In this document: piece after piece, positions 36,244-45,606 of the stretch | Position numbering within the stretch: position 1 is the stretch's first letter | Layout: each line of letters opens with the position of its first letter | Source of the DNA: Spirulinaceae cyanobacterium SM2_1_0 | GTDB taxonomy: Bacteria > Cyanobacteriota > Cyanobacteriia > Cyanobacteriales > Spirulinaceae | DNA length: 62,661 nt | Assembly (NCBI GenBank): GCA_012031265.1 | Contig: JAAUTY010000023.1 | Location: 1-62,661, forward strand | Direction: 5' to 3' | The notes under the pieces: model-generated | The model's database searches: none | The model's input: only the letters and a program-made list of their open reading frames with translations | What the model was told of the DNA's origin: nothing | Made by a program: the position numbers and the translations under genes

Positions 36244-37035
36244 CTAATTGTAAACGGTCTGGCCTGGCGATGATGCGGGTGACCCGGTTGACGCAATCTG
36301 GCTGGGGTCGGCATCTAGGGCGTGGAAGGCGGCTGGCGACCAGTCATACTGCATCGTGCTGAGGCGACCGGCGATCGCCAGTACTCCCTCCGCCTGCAAG
36401 CAAGCCGCTTGCTCGGCAATGTAGCGTTCAAACAAGCGGCCATCAGCCCGAATCAGGCGATGCCGTGGCAAGGTCGGCCGGGCTTGTTTGAGGTAAGTCG
36501 GGATGACGCGGTGATAGGCCGCAGACAAACCCAGGGCGATCAGTAACGCTGGTGTACGGATGATGCGACCGGGGGGAATGCGCGCGACGAATTCGGCAAA
36601 ACGATCAGCACCGCGATCGCTCAGGCTAGGAAACTGCGGTGGACAGCGGCTGAGGCGATCGCCCACCTGCACTGTGCCACTGCTGATCACCATCGCCAAC
36701 CAGCCCCGTTGCCTGCCGATTTGCGTCGCTAGCCCGGGGCGCAGGCGATTCAAAACTTGGCAGGGTTCGCAGTGAAACATCAGCCGCAGACGTGCTGTCG
36801 CCCCCAGTTGCCAGACTTGCCCGGAGGCGAAGGGGGTCAAATCGCCGGGGAGCAAAATATTCTCACGCAAATCGCCAGGTTGCAGCTTGAACTCACTCAG
36901 GGCGCGATCGCCCACCAACAACACTTGGCGCGGACTGCCGGGCCGAGCATGGCGATCGCCAACGACGCCAAGACCTCGTTCCAGAATCAAGCGATCACAT
37001 TGACCGGCTATGGACCTCAGGGCGAGAACTGACAT
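36244..37035 (-). CDS. MOSC domain fused to an alkyltransferase-like (ATL) domain
   Basis: I start this at 37035 (MSVLALRSIAG); in-frame ATGs also lie at 37074 and 37083. Numbering from 37035, residues 1-127 resemble MOSC domains (GVVGDRHARPGSPRQVLLVG, DLRENILL, MFHCEPC with Cys89 and Cys92, GTVQVGDRL), proposed sulfur-carriers related to molybdenum-cofactor sulfurase. Residues about 145-220 resemble the helix-turn-helix domain of O6-alkylguanine-DNA alkyltransferase: FAEFVARIPPGRI, LLIALGLSAAYHRVIP, LPRHRLIRADGRL. The acceptor cysteine of the PCHR motif is an arginine here (Arg191), as in ATL proteins, where it is often tryptophan. DNA recognition without repair transfer is the likely role; the link to a MOSC domain is unusual. 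Confidence 0.75.
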   Translation of the reverse strand: MSVLALRSIAGQCDRLILERGLGVVGDRHARPGSPRQVLLVGDRALSEFKLQPGDLRENILLPGDLTPFASGQVWQLGATARLRLMFHCEPCQVLNRLRPGLATQIGRQRGWLAMVISSGTVQVGDRLSRCPPQFPSLSDRGADRFAEFVARIPPGRIIRTPALLIALGLSAAYHRVIPTYLKQARPTLPRHRLIRADGRLFERYIAEQAACLQAEGVLAIAGRLSTMQYDWSPAAFHALDADPSQIASTGSPASSPGQTVYN

Positions 37036-37216
37036 GGCAGCGATATGACAGGCTGGGTGCAACACTGCTCGCATTTTAGCCACCGCAGGCTAGAAAATCG
37101 CCGCTAGTACCAAGTCTGAGTGAAGTCTGCTAATGTAAATTGTCCGTAGCCTGGGGTGCGTGCCGCCTACACTTCAGCCCCCGGATGCTGCCTGCCGTGA
37201 TGCGCCAAGATTTGCA

Positions 37217-37531
37217 ATGCAACTGACTCCCCAAGAAAAAGACAAACTCCTGATCTTCACGGCGGCCCTCCTCGCCGAACGCCGCAAGGAGCGCGGTCTG
37301 AAACTGAACTATCCTGAAGCCATCGCCTACATCTCTGCCGCCATCCTCGAAGGGGCGCGGGATGGGCGCACCGTTGCGGAGCTAATGAGCTACGGTGCGA
37401 CCCTGCTCAATCGCCACGAGGTCATGGAGGGGATTCCGGAAATGCTCCACGAGGTTCAAGTTGAGGCGACTTTTCCCGATGGTACGAAACTGGTCACCGT
37501 TCACGAACCAATCCGCTGGCCTGAGCATTGA
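37217..37531 (+). CDS. ureA: urease gamma subunit
   Basis: This 104-residue gamma subunit of the nickel urease begins [20 protein letters not shown] and contains [20 protein letters not shown] and [20 protein letters not shown], all characteristic. Urease splits urea to ammonia and CO2 and needs beta and alpha subunits (UreB, UreC) plus accessory proteins. None of these is in the window: the next gene is on the other strand. The remaining urease genes must lie elsewhere, as in other cyanobacteria with scattered ure genes. An earlier in-frame ATG at 37160 is not family-like. Confidence 0.95.
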   Translation: MQLTPQEKDKLLIFTAALLAERRKERGLKLNYPEAIAYISAAILEGARDGRTVAELMSYGATLLNRHEVMEGIPEMLHEVQVEATFPDGTKLVTVHEPIRWPEH

Positions 37532-37538
37532 CGCGCCC

Positions 37539-38825
37539 CTAGTGCAACTGACGCAAGTAAGACAGATCCACCTCGCCAAAGTGGGTACTGAGTGCGACGT
37601 GGAGATTTTCCATCGACTTCACAAGCCAGGGGACACCGCGTTCAGGCGAGCCTTCGTAATGGCTGAAGAGAATTGAAAAGCGCTTCTCGAGATAAGGCTT
37701 CACCTGTTTGCAAAGCAAGGTAATTTTGAGCAGCAAGATCACCGTATCAGTCGGCCCCAGATTGGTCACCAAATCGACAAAAATATAGTGATCGGGGCGT
37801 TGTAGGCTCTCAACGATCAGGAAGTTAAGGAGGTTGTTCGACGTTCGCAAAATTAACCGTTCGTCTGGACGCTCGCTGTCGTAGCGCGTCAGCATACTTT
37901 GCAGACGCTTGTAAAGTCGATCATAGAACTGCTGCTCGCCAAATTTGGGATCGACTGAATCGGTTAAATATTCGTACAGATTATCTTTGAACAAGCGATA
38001 GGACGGCAACTGAATGCTGCTGGTACGAAAGCGGCTGGCAACATCACTATGAGTCGTACCGCCGCGCGTTGTCCCAATGAATCCCTTGAGGGCGCTTGAC
38101 AGTTCGCTGTCGGTGAGTAAGGTCGGATTCTTGACCTCTGGAATCTTGCGGTTGGCATTTTCAGGCTGCGCCACACGCACTTTGTAGGTCACGAAGTGCG
38201 AGAGATCGAGTTCAAATTTGCGCTGGATGCGATCGCGAATCTGTCGCACAGTTTGCTGGTGTTCGTAGTTGCTATCTTGACTCAGCAAACAATGTTCGTA
38301 GAGATATGGATAGCGATCGATGAGCATCCCCACCAGCTTAACGCCGCCACCATTGCCATCCGCTGCTTGGCCGTTGTAGCGCTTATGGTCTTCCCCGACG
38401 ACACGAGCCAAACGCTTCAGCGTCAGGAATTGCTCCGTACTGCGGAAGTCACGCACCAGCGATCGCAAGCGCCGTGGCGTCCGCGCATAGGTACTTCCCG
38501 GCGGCGGGATATAGTCGAATAACTCGACCAAACGTGGAATCGCCCAGCGAGTACGCGGGTTGATTTGCCAGCGATTGATCAGAATGTGACAGCAGCGATT
38601 GAGGATCGACGTAAAGTTTTGCGGCGCTTCTTTGTCGCAAACTAGAGCTTCTAAGGCCAGCCAAATCTCGTGCGGTTCGTAGTTGCGACCATTGATCAAC
38701 AGTCGCTGAAAACGCTCGAGCAACTCTTCGGGAGTCTCGATCTGGACACAATACAGCAGATGATCGTAAAGCTGCTGTTCTTCCGCGCTCGTCTGTTTCA
38801 AATAAAAATCGGTCAAGGTCGGCAC
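37539..38825 (-). CDS. conserved cyanobacterial hypothetical protein
   Basis: I start at the GTG at 38825 because AGGAGG lies ten bases upstream; an ATG at 38867 is possible. The 428-residue soluble protein is mainly helical with no signal peptide. It begins PTLTDFYLKQTSAEEQQLYD and has conserved-looking blocks such as HILINRWQINPRTRWAIPRL, LKGFIGTTRGG and LVTNLGPTDTVILLLKITLL. It looks well conserved in style (no low-complexity part), but I know no domain or function. It is convergent with ureA, with eight bases between the stops. Confidence 0.75.
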   Translation of the reverse strand: MPTLTDFYLKQTSAEEQQLYDHLLYCVQIETPEELLERFQRLLINGRNYEPHEIWLALEALVCDKEAPQNFTSILNRCCHILINRWQINPRTRWAIPRLVELFDYIPPPGSTYARTPRRLRSLVRDFRSTEQFLTLKRLARVVGEDHKRYNGQAADGNGGGVKLVGMLIDRYPYLYEHCLLSQDSNYEHQQTVRQIRDRIQRKFELDLSHFVTYKVRVAQPENANRKIPEVKNPTLLTDSELSSALKGFIGTTRGGTTHSDVASRFRTSSIQLPSYRLFKDNLYEYLTDSVDPKFGEQQFYDRLYKRLQSMLTRYDSERPDERLILRTSNNLLNFLIVESLQRPDHYIFVDLVTNLGPTDTVILLLKITLLCKQVKPYLEKRFSILFSHYEGSPERGVPWLVKSMENLHVALSTHFGEVDLSYLRQLH

Positions 38826-39214
38826 TCTTGGTAGCCCTCCTCGTTGTCTAGCCCGGATCGGCAGCAATCAACATCAATGCCACTGCGAGGCATCGCCAAA
38901 CATCCCCCACTGTAGCGGGGAAGCTACACGACTCCACGAACCAAACTACACTGTCACCTGCTCAATCAATGTTAGGTGAAGATCTACTTCGCCTGCTGAC
39001 GCCCTAGACAACCCTGATGGTATCGCTGAGTAGCCACGCGATACATCTATCTAGTTTACCCTGCGAGATCTGGCCGCGAAGTCCGGGAATTCACCGAAAA
39101 AACACCGGGATTACGAGCTTTACAACGGACTGAATAAAGGTTAAACAACCGCTTTAGTGCTTGAATAGGATTTACCAAAGCGGATTCTTTCCGTTGCTGA
39201 ATCGATGCGAGTCT
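38826..39214. other. divergent intergenic region before murF
   Basis: No gene is visible. GTATCGC and GCGATAC (39020-39044) make a seven-base inverted repeat with an 11-base spacer that could be an operator. GTAGC...GCTAC near 38912-38927 makes a small hairpin. Promoters for both flanking genes must lie here. Confidence 0.4.
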
Positions 39215-40582
39215 ATGAAAGTTCAACAATTTTCACTGGCGCAACTTACGGAAATCTTGACAATTATAGCGGCTGACGCACCTGACAGGCAGATCCGGAG
39301 CATCTGCACCGATAGTCGCCAGCTCCAACCAGGTGATGCTTTTTTAGCCTTGCGGGGAGATCGCTACGACGGCCATCAATTCCTCACGGCCGCCGTAGCA
39401 GCAGGAGCCGCCGCTCTCATCGTTGAAGTTGGCACCCCTTGCCCAGTCGGCATTCCTTGCCTCGCCGTTGCCGACACGCTCGCGGCTTATCAACAGATTG
39501 CCCAGTGGTGGCGATCGCAGTTCGACATTCCCGTCATCGGCATCACCGGCTCGGTCGGTAAGACGACGACCAAAGAGCTGATCGCCGCCGTGCTCAGCCA
39601 ATTTGGCAAGGTGCTGAAAACCGAAAAGAACTACAACAATGAGATTGGCGTCCCCAAGACCTTGCTCGGGTTAAACGCCGACCATGACTATGCCGTGATC
39701 GAGATGGCGATGCGCGGGCGGGGGCAGATCGCCACCCTCACCCATATCGCTCGGCCGACCCTGCGCCTGATCACGAATGTTGGCACCGCCCACATTGGTT
39801 TGTTGGGGTCAGAGCAGGCGATCGCCGACGCCAAATGTGAACTGCTCAGCACTGTGCCAGCCGGGAGTCGTGCCATCCTCAACGCCGACAATGCCCGCTT
39901 GATGAAGACGGCCGCTGGCGTCTGGTCGGGGGAAACGCTGACCTACGGCCTCGAGGGCGGCGATCTACAAGGTGAATTGCTAGATCTACAAACCTTGCGC
40001 GTGGCAGGACTTGACTTCACCCTACCGCTCCCAGGCGCACACAATGCCAGCAATTTTCTGGCGGCGCTCGCTACGGCCCACGTCCTCAACCTCGACTGGC
40101 AGCGCTTGACCAGCGGGCTGGTGGTGACGCTACCGGACGGCCGTGCCCAACGCTACGAGCTGCCCAACGGCATCACCCTCCTCGATGAAACTTACAATGC
40201 CGGTACGGAATCGATGTTGGCCGCTCTCCAGCTTTTGCAGGCGACGCCCGCCCAGCGCCACATCGCGGTTTTGGGAACCATGAAGGAGCTGGGCGAGCAA
40301 GCCGCTGAGTTGCACGCGCGCGTCGGTCGTCAAGTCACAGAGCTAGGGATCGATGTTCTCTTTGTCTTGGAAGAAGAGCCTGTTGCCGCCGAAATGGCCG
40401 CTGCTGCTGCCGTCCCTGCTTACTGCCTACAACAGCGAGCCGATCTGATTGCTCGCCTTGCCGACTTTGCGCAACCCGGCGACTGCTTCTTGTTCAAGGC
40501 ATCGAACTCTGTCGGTCTGAACCAAGTGGTGGCGGCACTCCGCCAGCATTGGAACTGTGCCGATGTCGCGACCACCTGGTAG
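39215..40582 (+). CDS. murF: UDP-N-acetylmuramoyl-tripeptide--D-alanyl-D-alanine ligase
   Basis: MurF adds D-Ala-D-Ala to the UDP-MurNAc-tripeptide, the last cytoplasmic step of peptidoglycan precursor synthesis. The 455-residue product has the N-terminal substrate domain (SICTDSRQLQPGDAFLALRG), the ATP site GITGSVGKTTTKELI, the Mur-ligase block NYNNEIGVPKTLLGL, and the C-terminal FDSYNANP-like site as LLDETYNAGTESM. The start at 39215 is preferred over a TTG at 39161, since the family sequence begins there. It is a single gene; no division-cluster neighbours are adjacent, as usual in cyanobacteria. Confidence 0.95.
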   Translation: MKVQQFSLAQLTEILTIIAADAPDRQIRSICTDSRQLQPGDAFLALRGDRYDGHQFLTAAVAAGAAALIVEVGTPCPVGIPCLAVADTLAAYQQIAQWWRSQFDIPVIGITGSVGKTTTKELIAAVLSQFGKVLKTEKNYNNEIGVPKTLLGLNADHDYAVIEMAMRGRGQIATLTHIARPTLRLITNVGTAHIGLLGSEQAIADAKCELLSTVPAGSRAILNADNARLMKTAAGVWSGETLTYGLEGGDLQGELLDLQTLRVAGLDFTLPLPGAHNASNFLAALATAHVLNLDWQRLTSGLVVTLPDGRAQRYELPNGITLLDETYNAGTESMLAALQLLQATPAQRHIAVLGTMKELGEQAAELHARVGRQVTELGIDVLFVLEEEPVAAEMAAAAAVPAYCLQQRADLIARLADFAQPGDCFLFKASNSVGLNQVVAALRQHWNCADVATTW

Positions 40583-40810
40583 CGTTGGGGTCGGCGGTTC
40601 AAGCGCGTTGCGCCCGTGGTGCGCGGTTACGAGCAGGGCGCTCGGACTTGGGTGCCAAGATAACCGTTGGACTAGTCTTAATATTTACTTTACAAATTTG
40701 CGCTCCAGGGTAAAGGCGATCGCGACCTCTGATAGACTTGGAAACTGTGAGCTGACGCTGGCGGTTTGGGATCGAGAGTCACTGCACGTTTTCAAGAGGA
40801 CGGAATTTCT

Positions 40811-41848
40811 GTGGATAGCACCCTAGGACTAGAGATTATTGAGGTTGTCGAGCGAGCGGCGATCGCCTCGGCAAAATGGATGGGGAAAGGCGAGAAAAAT
40901 ACGGCTGACCATGTTGCCGTTGAGGCGATGCGCGAGCGCATGAACCAGATTCATATGCGCGGCAAGATCGTCATTGGGGAAGGCGAGCGGGACGAAGCGC
41001 CGATGCTCTACATCGGTGAAGAAGTGGGGATCTGCACACAACCCGATGCCAAGGCTGTTTGTAATCCTGACGAGCTAGTCGAGATCGACATTGCCGTTGA
41101 TCCCTGCGAAGGAACTAACCTGGTCGCCTACGGCCAACCGGGTTCCATGGCCGTGCTAGCGATCTCTGAGAAAGGCGGCCTGTTTGCGGCCCCCGACTTC
41201 TACATGAAGAAGCTGGCAGCACCACCAGCCGCCAAAAATCACGTCGATATCAACAAATCGGCGACCGAGAATCTGAAAATCATCTCTGAGTGCCTCGATC
41301 GCTCGATCGAAGAACTGGTCGTCATCGTCATGGATCGCTCTCGCCACAAAGAGTTGATCCAGGAAATCCGCAACGCCGGTGCGCGAGTACGCTTGATCAC
41401 CGACGGTGACGTTTCCGCAGCAATTTCCTGTGCCTTTTCTGGTACGAATATTCATGCTCTGATGGGGATCGGTGCGGCACCGGAGGGTGTGATTTCAGCC
41501 GCCGCCATGCGCTGTTTGGGCGGGCATTTCCAAGGCCAATTGATCTATGACCCAGAGGTAGTCAAAACTGGCTTGATTGGGGAAAGCAAGGAAGGCAATG
41601 TTCAACGCCTCAAGGACATGGGCATTGAGGATCCGGATCGTGCTTACAATGCCGAAGAGTTGGCCAACGGTGAGACGGTTCTGTTTGCAGCCTGCGGGAT
41701 TACGCCCGGCACTCTGATGAATGGTGTTCGCTTTTTCCACGGCGGTGCGCGCACCCAGAGCCTTGTCATCTCCAGCCAATCGAAAACGGCTCGTTTTGTG
41801 GATACAGTGCATATGTTTGAGCAGCCCAAGTACATCCAGCTGCACTAA
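40811..41848 (+). CDS. glpX: class II fructose-1,6-/sedoheptulose-1,7-bisphosphatase
   Basis: This 345-residue class II enzyme dephosphorylates fructose-1,6- and sedoheptulose-1,7-bisphosphate in the Calvin cycle of cyanobacteria. The GTG start at 40811 follows AGAGGACG and gives the normal protein start [20 protein letters not shown]. Motifs: [20 protein letters not shown], the metal site DPCEGTNL, and [20 protein letters not shown]. It is followed by a strong terminator and then hemA, an order seen in other cyanobacteria, so the two are neighbours but separately ended. Confidence 0.96.
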   Translation: MDSTLGLEIIEVVERAAIASAKWMGKGEKNTADHVAVEAMRERMNQIHMRGKIVIGEGERDEAPMLYIGEEVGICTQPDAKAVCNPDELVEIDIAVDPCEGTNLVAYGQPGSMAVLAISEKGGLFAAPDFYMKKLAAPPAAKNHVDINKSATENLKIISECLDRSIEELVVIVMDRSRHKELIQEIRNAGARVRLITDGDVSAAISCAFSGTNIHALMGIGAAPEGVISAAAMRCLGGHFQGQLIYDPEVVKTGLIGESKEGNVQRLKDMGIEDPDRAYNAEELANGETVLFAACGITPGTLMNGVRFFHGGARTQSLVISSQSKTARFVDTVHMFEQPKYIQLH

Positions 41849-41939
41849 TCTCTCGACTGCGGGCAACCCAGCAGAACGTGGGTTGCCTCTCGGTTATTTT
41901 ATCGGCAACGACTGTTCTGTTGTCACTGCTGGTTTTCTG

Positions 41940-41970
41940 CAAGGGCACAATGCACGTGCCCTTGTTTTTT
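41940..41970 (+). terminator. intrinsic terminator after glpX
   Basis: CAAGGGCAC (41940-41948) and GTGCCCTTG (41956-41964) form a nine-base stem around a seven-base loop, followed by six T residues (41965-41970). It is a textbook intrinsic terminator on the plus strand, about 90 bases after the glpX stop. Confidence 0.88.
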
Positions 41971-42125
41971 CGTGATGCCGCTGCCTGTGCTGACAATGCT
42001 ATCCGTTGCAGCGGTCAACCTGCTTTTGTCACAACTTGTTACAGATGCCGTTGACTTCGGTAGCCCATCGTTAACAATAGGCGGATGAGACCGGGTTGAA
42101 ATACGCTTGCGTTTAAGATTTTTTT

Positions 42126-43415
42126 ATGAATATTGCTGTTATCGGACTCAGTCACAAAACGGCTCCGGTGGAAATCCGTGAGAAGCTCAGTATTCCTGAA
42201 ACTCAGCTCGAAGCGGCGATCGCCCACATTAAAACTTATCCCCACATTGAGGAAGTCGCGATCCTCAGCACCTGTAATCGCCTCGAGATCTACGTCGTAG
42301 CCACTGAGTGCGAACCGGGTGTGCGCGAAGTGACGCAATTTTTGGCTGAGACCAGCCATCTGCCGCTGCATCAGTTGCGTCGCCACCTCTTCACGCTGCT
42401 CCACCAAGATGCCCTACGCCACCTGATGCGTGTTGCGGCAGGCCTAGACAGTCTGGTGCTCGGCGAGGGGCAGATCCTCGCGCAAGTGAAGACGACCCAC
42501 AAACTCGCTCAGAAATACGACGGCTTAGGTCGCTTGCTCGACCGCCTGTTCAAAAACGCCCTCGCAGCGGGTAAGCGTGTCCGTACAGAAACGGACATTG
42601 GCACGGGTGCTGTCTCGATCTCGTCGGCGGCGGTGGAGTTGGTGCAGATGCAGGCTCCAGATTTGGCAATGGCGCACATCGTGATCGTCGGAGCGGGCAA
42701 AATGGCGGAGTTGCTGGTCAAGCACTTGCTCGCTAAACGAGCGACGAACATCACCATCATCAATCGCTCGACCAAGCGGGCTCAGGGATTGGCGCAGAAG
42801 TTCCCCCAAGCCAGCCTCGATCTGCAACCTCTGGAAGCTCTGTTACCCGCCCTGGCAGCCGCCGATATTGCGTTTACTAGCACGGGCGCGACCGAACCGA
42901 TCGTCACGCCTGCCAACCTGGAACCCTATCGGTCGGAGGCGCGATCGCTGCTGCTGGTTGACATCTCCGTGCCCCTGAACGTCGCACCGGAGACCAAAGA
43001 ATTGCCGGGTGTCCATGCTTTCAATGTTGATGACCTGAAAGCCGTCGTCGCGCAAAACGCCGCCCAGCGCCGGGAGATGGCTCAGGCGGCTGAGACGCTC
43101 CTTGAAGAAGAGGTGACCGCTTTTGAGCTATGGTGGCGATCGCTCGAAACTGTCCCCACAATCAACTCCCTGCGCACGAAAATCGAAGGCATCCGTGAGC
43201 AAGAGCTGGAAAAGGCACTCTCACGGCTCGGCACCGAGTTTGCTGACAAACACCAAGAGGTCATCGAGGCACTGACACGAGGCATCGTCAACAAGATCCT
43301 CCACGATCCAATGGTGCAATTGCGCGCCCAGCAAGACATTGAAGCACGTCGTCACGCCCTCCAGTCCTTACAAATGCTCTTCAACCTCGAAGATTGCAGC
43401 GAGCAGTACAGCTAA
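42126..43415 (+). CDS. hemA: glutamyl-tRNA reductase
   Basis: HemA reduces glutamyl-tRNA to glutamate-1-semialdehyde with NADPH, the entry step to heme, chlorophyll and bilins. The 429-residue product begins [20 protein letters not shown]. The catalytic cysteine is Cys50 in [28 protein letters not shown] and the NADPH loop [17 protein letters not shown] are clear, and the C-terminal dimerisation helices follow. Length and motifs are complete. It is separated from glpX by a terminator and has its own leader of about 150 bases. Confidence 0.97.
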   Translation: MNIAVIGLSHKTAPVEIREKLSIPETQLEAAIAHIKTYPHIEEVAILSTCNRLEIYVVATECEPGVREVTQFLAETSHLPLHQLRRHLFTLLHQDALRHLMRVAAGLDSLVLGEGQILAQVKTTHKLAQKYDGLGRLLDRLFKNALAAGKRVRTETDIGTGAVSISSAAVELVQMQAPDLAMAHIVIVGAGKMAELLVKHLLAKRATNITIINRSTKRAQGLAQKFPQASLDLQPLEALLPALAAADIAFTSTGATEPIVTPANLEPYRSEARSLLLVDISVPLNVAPETKELPGVHAFNVDDLKAVVAQNAAQRREMAQAAETLLEEEVTAFELWWRSLETVPTINSLRTKIEGIREQELEKALSRLGTEFADKHQEVIEALTRGIVNKILHDPMVQLRAQQDIEARRHALQSLQMLFNLEDCSEQYS

Positions 43416-43557
43416 TTGTAGCCGCTTCACCTTGCCGGTCTGGCGCTGATCGACGGCGCGCCGCGATCGCTGGCTCGACTCTGCCTCAGAAGGCGCTAAG
43501 GGTAAGTGCTAAGCTGTAGGGGCTTTAATTCTCTGCTCTTGAGGGCAGTAACCACTC

Positions 43558-44267
43558 ATGATTCCACTCCTGCGGGGCTTGCTTATCGGTCTGTTGGTTC
43601 TGGGTACGGCGGTGGGTTGCGGTCAGTCGGCGACTGACACCGACAGCGAAGCAGCTAACGACGCGCCCGCGACCGAAACCGAAGAGACGGAAGTCGCTGA
43701 AGCTGAAGCCGAGGCTGAAGCAGATCGCGACACCGAGCCGACTGGCGATTGGCAAGAGTTTGAGGGAGCCGGGTTAGTGCTCTCATTGCCGGAGGGGTAT
43801 ACAGGGGGGAACCCCAGCACTGATCTCGATCGCCTCGCGGCTGAGCTGGAAGCGATTGACCCGCAATACGCCCAGAGCATTGAGGGAATTCGTGAGAATC
43901 CGGAGCGATCGCCTTCCTCGCCTTCGATCCCGCTAGCGCGGACTCCGGCTTTCTGACCAATGTGAATATCGCCACGGAATCTGTCCCGGCTGAGATCACC
44001 ATCGAACAATACCTCGAAGCCGCAACGCAGCAACTGGCGCAACTCTACGAAATTGAATCGCAAGAAATCACTGCGGTTGGCGACTACGAGGCTGGCAAAA
44101 TCGTCGGTCAATTCAGCGCCGAAGGTCTAGAGGTTAAGCAACTCTTCTACGCGATCAAAAGTGAAGACACCTTCTGGATCGTCACCTATGCCACAGCGGC
44201 GGCGGAATTTGAGTCTCGCTTGCCTGATTTTGAGCGCAGTATTCAGTCCCTGGAACTGGAATCTTGA
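43558..44267 (+). pseudogene. lipoprotein gene with a single-base frameshift
   Basis: The first part (43558 to about 43905) gives a signal peptide with lipobox AVGC (Cys21), an acidic Ala/Glu-rich linker (residues about 35-60), and EFEGAGLVLSLPEGY, which resembles the start of a PsbP/DUF1795-like domain. After EGIRENPE the expected continuation AIAFLAFDPASADSGFLTNV is readable one frame away, and then runs on through EQYLEAATQQLAQLYEIESQ to a stop at 44267. One missing base at about 43903-43907, next to a GCGATCGC-like site, explains it. The joined protein would be about 236 residues. It may be a true inactivation or an assembly error. Function unknown. Confidence 0.8.
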
Positions 44268-44359
44268 GCAACGGAAGGTTGCCGTCAGGACATGGTTGGT
44301 CGCGCCTCGCGGCTCCCGAGATCACAGTGGTCGGGCAACCGGTGTCGGCTTGGCTCGTC

Positions 44360-44490
44360 TCTGACTGACTCTGGTCAGTCGCTAAAGCCCGCAGCAGGCG
44401 ATCGCCAGTTTGCAACTGCCAGTCCTCAAGGCGGCAACCCCCCTTGAGCGTGTAGTGAAGGCGCTCACTCAACCAGCGATCGCGGTCCCG
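44360..44490 (-). pseudogene. short relic of an IS4-type transposase
   Basis: On the minus strand a segment reads RWLSERLHYTLKGGCRLEDW, then QLQTGDRLLRALA. This resembles the region near the catalytic Glu of IS4/Tn5-like transposases (ERFHY-LKSGC-VE-LQL). No other part of the transposase is visible. The rest of the interval 44268-44665 holds nothing else recognisable. Confidence 0.45.
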
Positions 44491-44665
44491 CCTCGGCGAT
44501 GTCTCGGAGCGCGGCTTCGCTGGCTTCGGCGGTTTGCAGCTAGCGGTAACTTTCTTTCGGCTAATCGGTTTCTGCACGCCGGAAAAAGCTTACAGCGGCT
44601 GAAGGAAATCCCTGTGCTACGATCAAGCCGACAAGGCGATGGGGGCGCGATCGCGCGGCAGAAGT

Positions 44666-45604
44666 ATGCAGAAGACCGTGGTTTTTATCATGGGCATCGG
44701 GCGCTCCGGCTCGACGCTCCTAGATTTGATGCTGGGCAGCCATCCGCGTGCTTTCTCCTTGGGCGAGATCAGCAAGTTGCCGCAGTTTGTGAGCAAAGGT
44801 TGGCGGCTCTGCCCGCTTCCGGAGAGCCGCTTTTGGGAAGATAATTTTACGCCTGAGGAAATGCAGACCCTGGCACGGGGCTTCAGCGGTCATCGCTTGC
44901 ACCGCGCGATCCCGCTGAAGTTGGAGCGCTGGGTGCGCGGCTGGTTGGGCAAGGACGCGATTCTCAATCCCTATACGCAGCTTTTTACCAAAATCGACCG
45001 CGATGTCCTGATTGACTCGAGCAAATATTCTTCCTGGCTGACGCGCCGTCTGGAGGCGCGGGAGTTTCGTCAGCAGCGGCTCCAGTCCTACCTGATTCAT
45101 ATGGTGCGCGATGGACGGGCGGTGCTCAACTCCTACCTCCGCATCTATCCTGACCAAGGGGCAGAGGCGCTCAGCCAGCGCTGGCTCTCGGAGCTGCAAA
45201 AGAAGACGGTCATTTATGAGCAGTTCCCGAGCGATCGCAAACTTATCATCCACTATGAAAACCTCGCCGCTGATCCGCAGGGGACGCTCCAGCAGATTTG
45301 CGAGTTAATTGGTCTCGAATTTGTGCCGGACATGGTGGAGTACTGGAAGCACGACCATCATCACATCGTCGGCAGCCGTGGTACCAATGCCACCATCGCC
45401 AAATATCGCGGCCGACAGGCAGAACGCGAAGTTCAGTCAATCCACGGCGACTTCTACGACAAGCTGAACTTCGAGATCAAGCTAGATCTGCGCTGGCAAA
45501 AAGAACTGTCAGCCGCAGATCTAGCGACATTTGAGCGGATCGTGGGCGATCGCAATCATCCCTTTGAGTGGCCGCAACCCACAGCGGCGGCGACCACGGC
45601 TTAG
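44666..45604 (+). CDS. sulfotransferase family protein
   Basis: This 312-residue protein starts at 44666 (MQKTVVFIMGIG). The PAPS 5'-phosphosulfate loop is GIGRSGSTLLDLMLGSHP (residues 10-27). The 3'-phosphate site is HMVRDGRAVLNSYLR, with the usual Arg and Ser. The C-terminal HDHHHIVGSRGTNA is near the substrate side. It would transfer sulfate from PAPS to a sugar or other hydroxyl, perhaps in exopolysaccharide; the acceptor is unknown. It is convergent with gpmA with only two bases between the stops. Confidence 0.88.
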   Translation: MQKTVVFIMGIGRSGSTLLDLMLGSHPRAFSLGEISKLPQFVSKGWRLCPLPESRFWEDNFTPEEMQTLARGFSGHRLHRAIPLKLERWVRGWLGKDAILNPYTQLFTKIDRDVLIDSSKYSSWLTRRLEAREFRQQRLQSYLIHMVRDGRAVLNSYLRIYPDQGAEALSQRWLSELQKKTVIYEQFPSDRKLIIHYENLAADPQGTLQQICELIGLEFVPDMVEYWKHDHHHIVGSRGTNATIAKYRGRQAEREVQSIHGDFYDKLNFEIKLDLRWQKELSAADLATFERIVGDRNHPFEWPQPTAAATTA

Positions 45605-45606
45605 CC

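Noticed and set aside
44410-44844. 144-codon plus-strand frame before the sulfotransferase
   Set aside because: It overlaps the real sulfotransferase start and the IS4 relic lies on the opposite strand; no ribosome-binding site.
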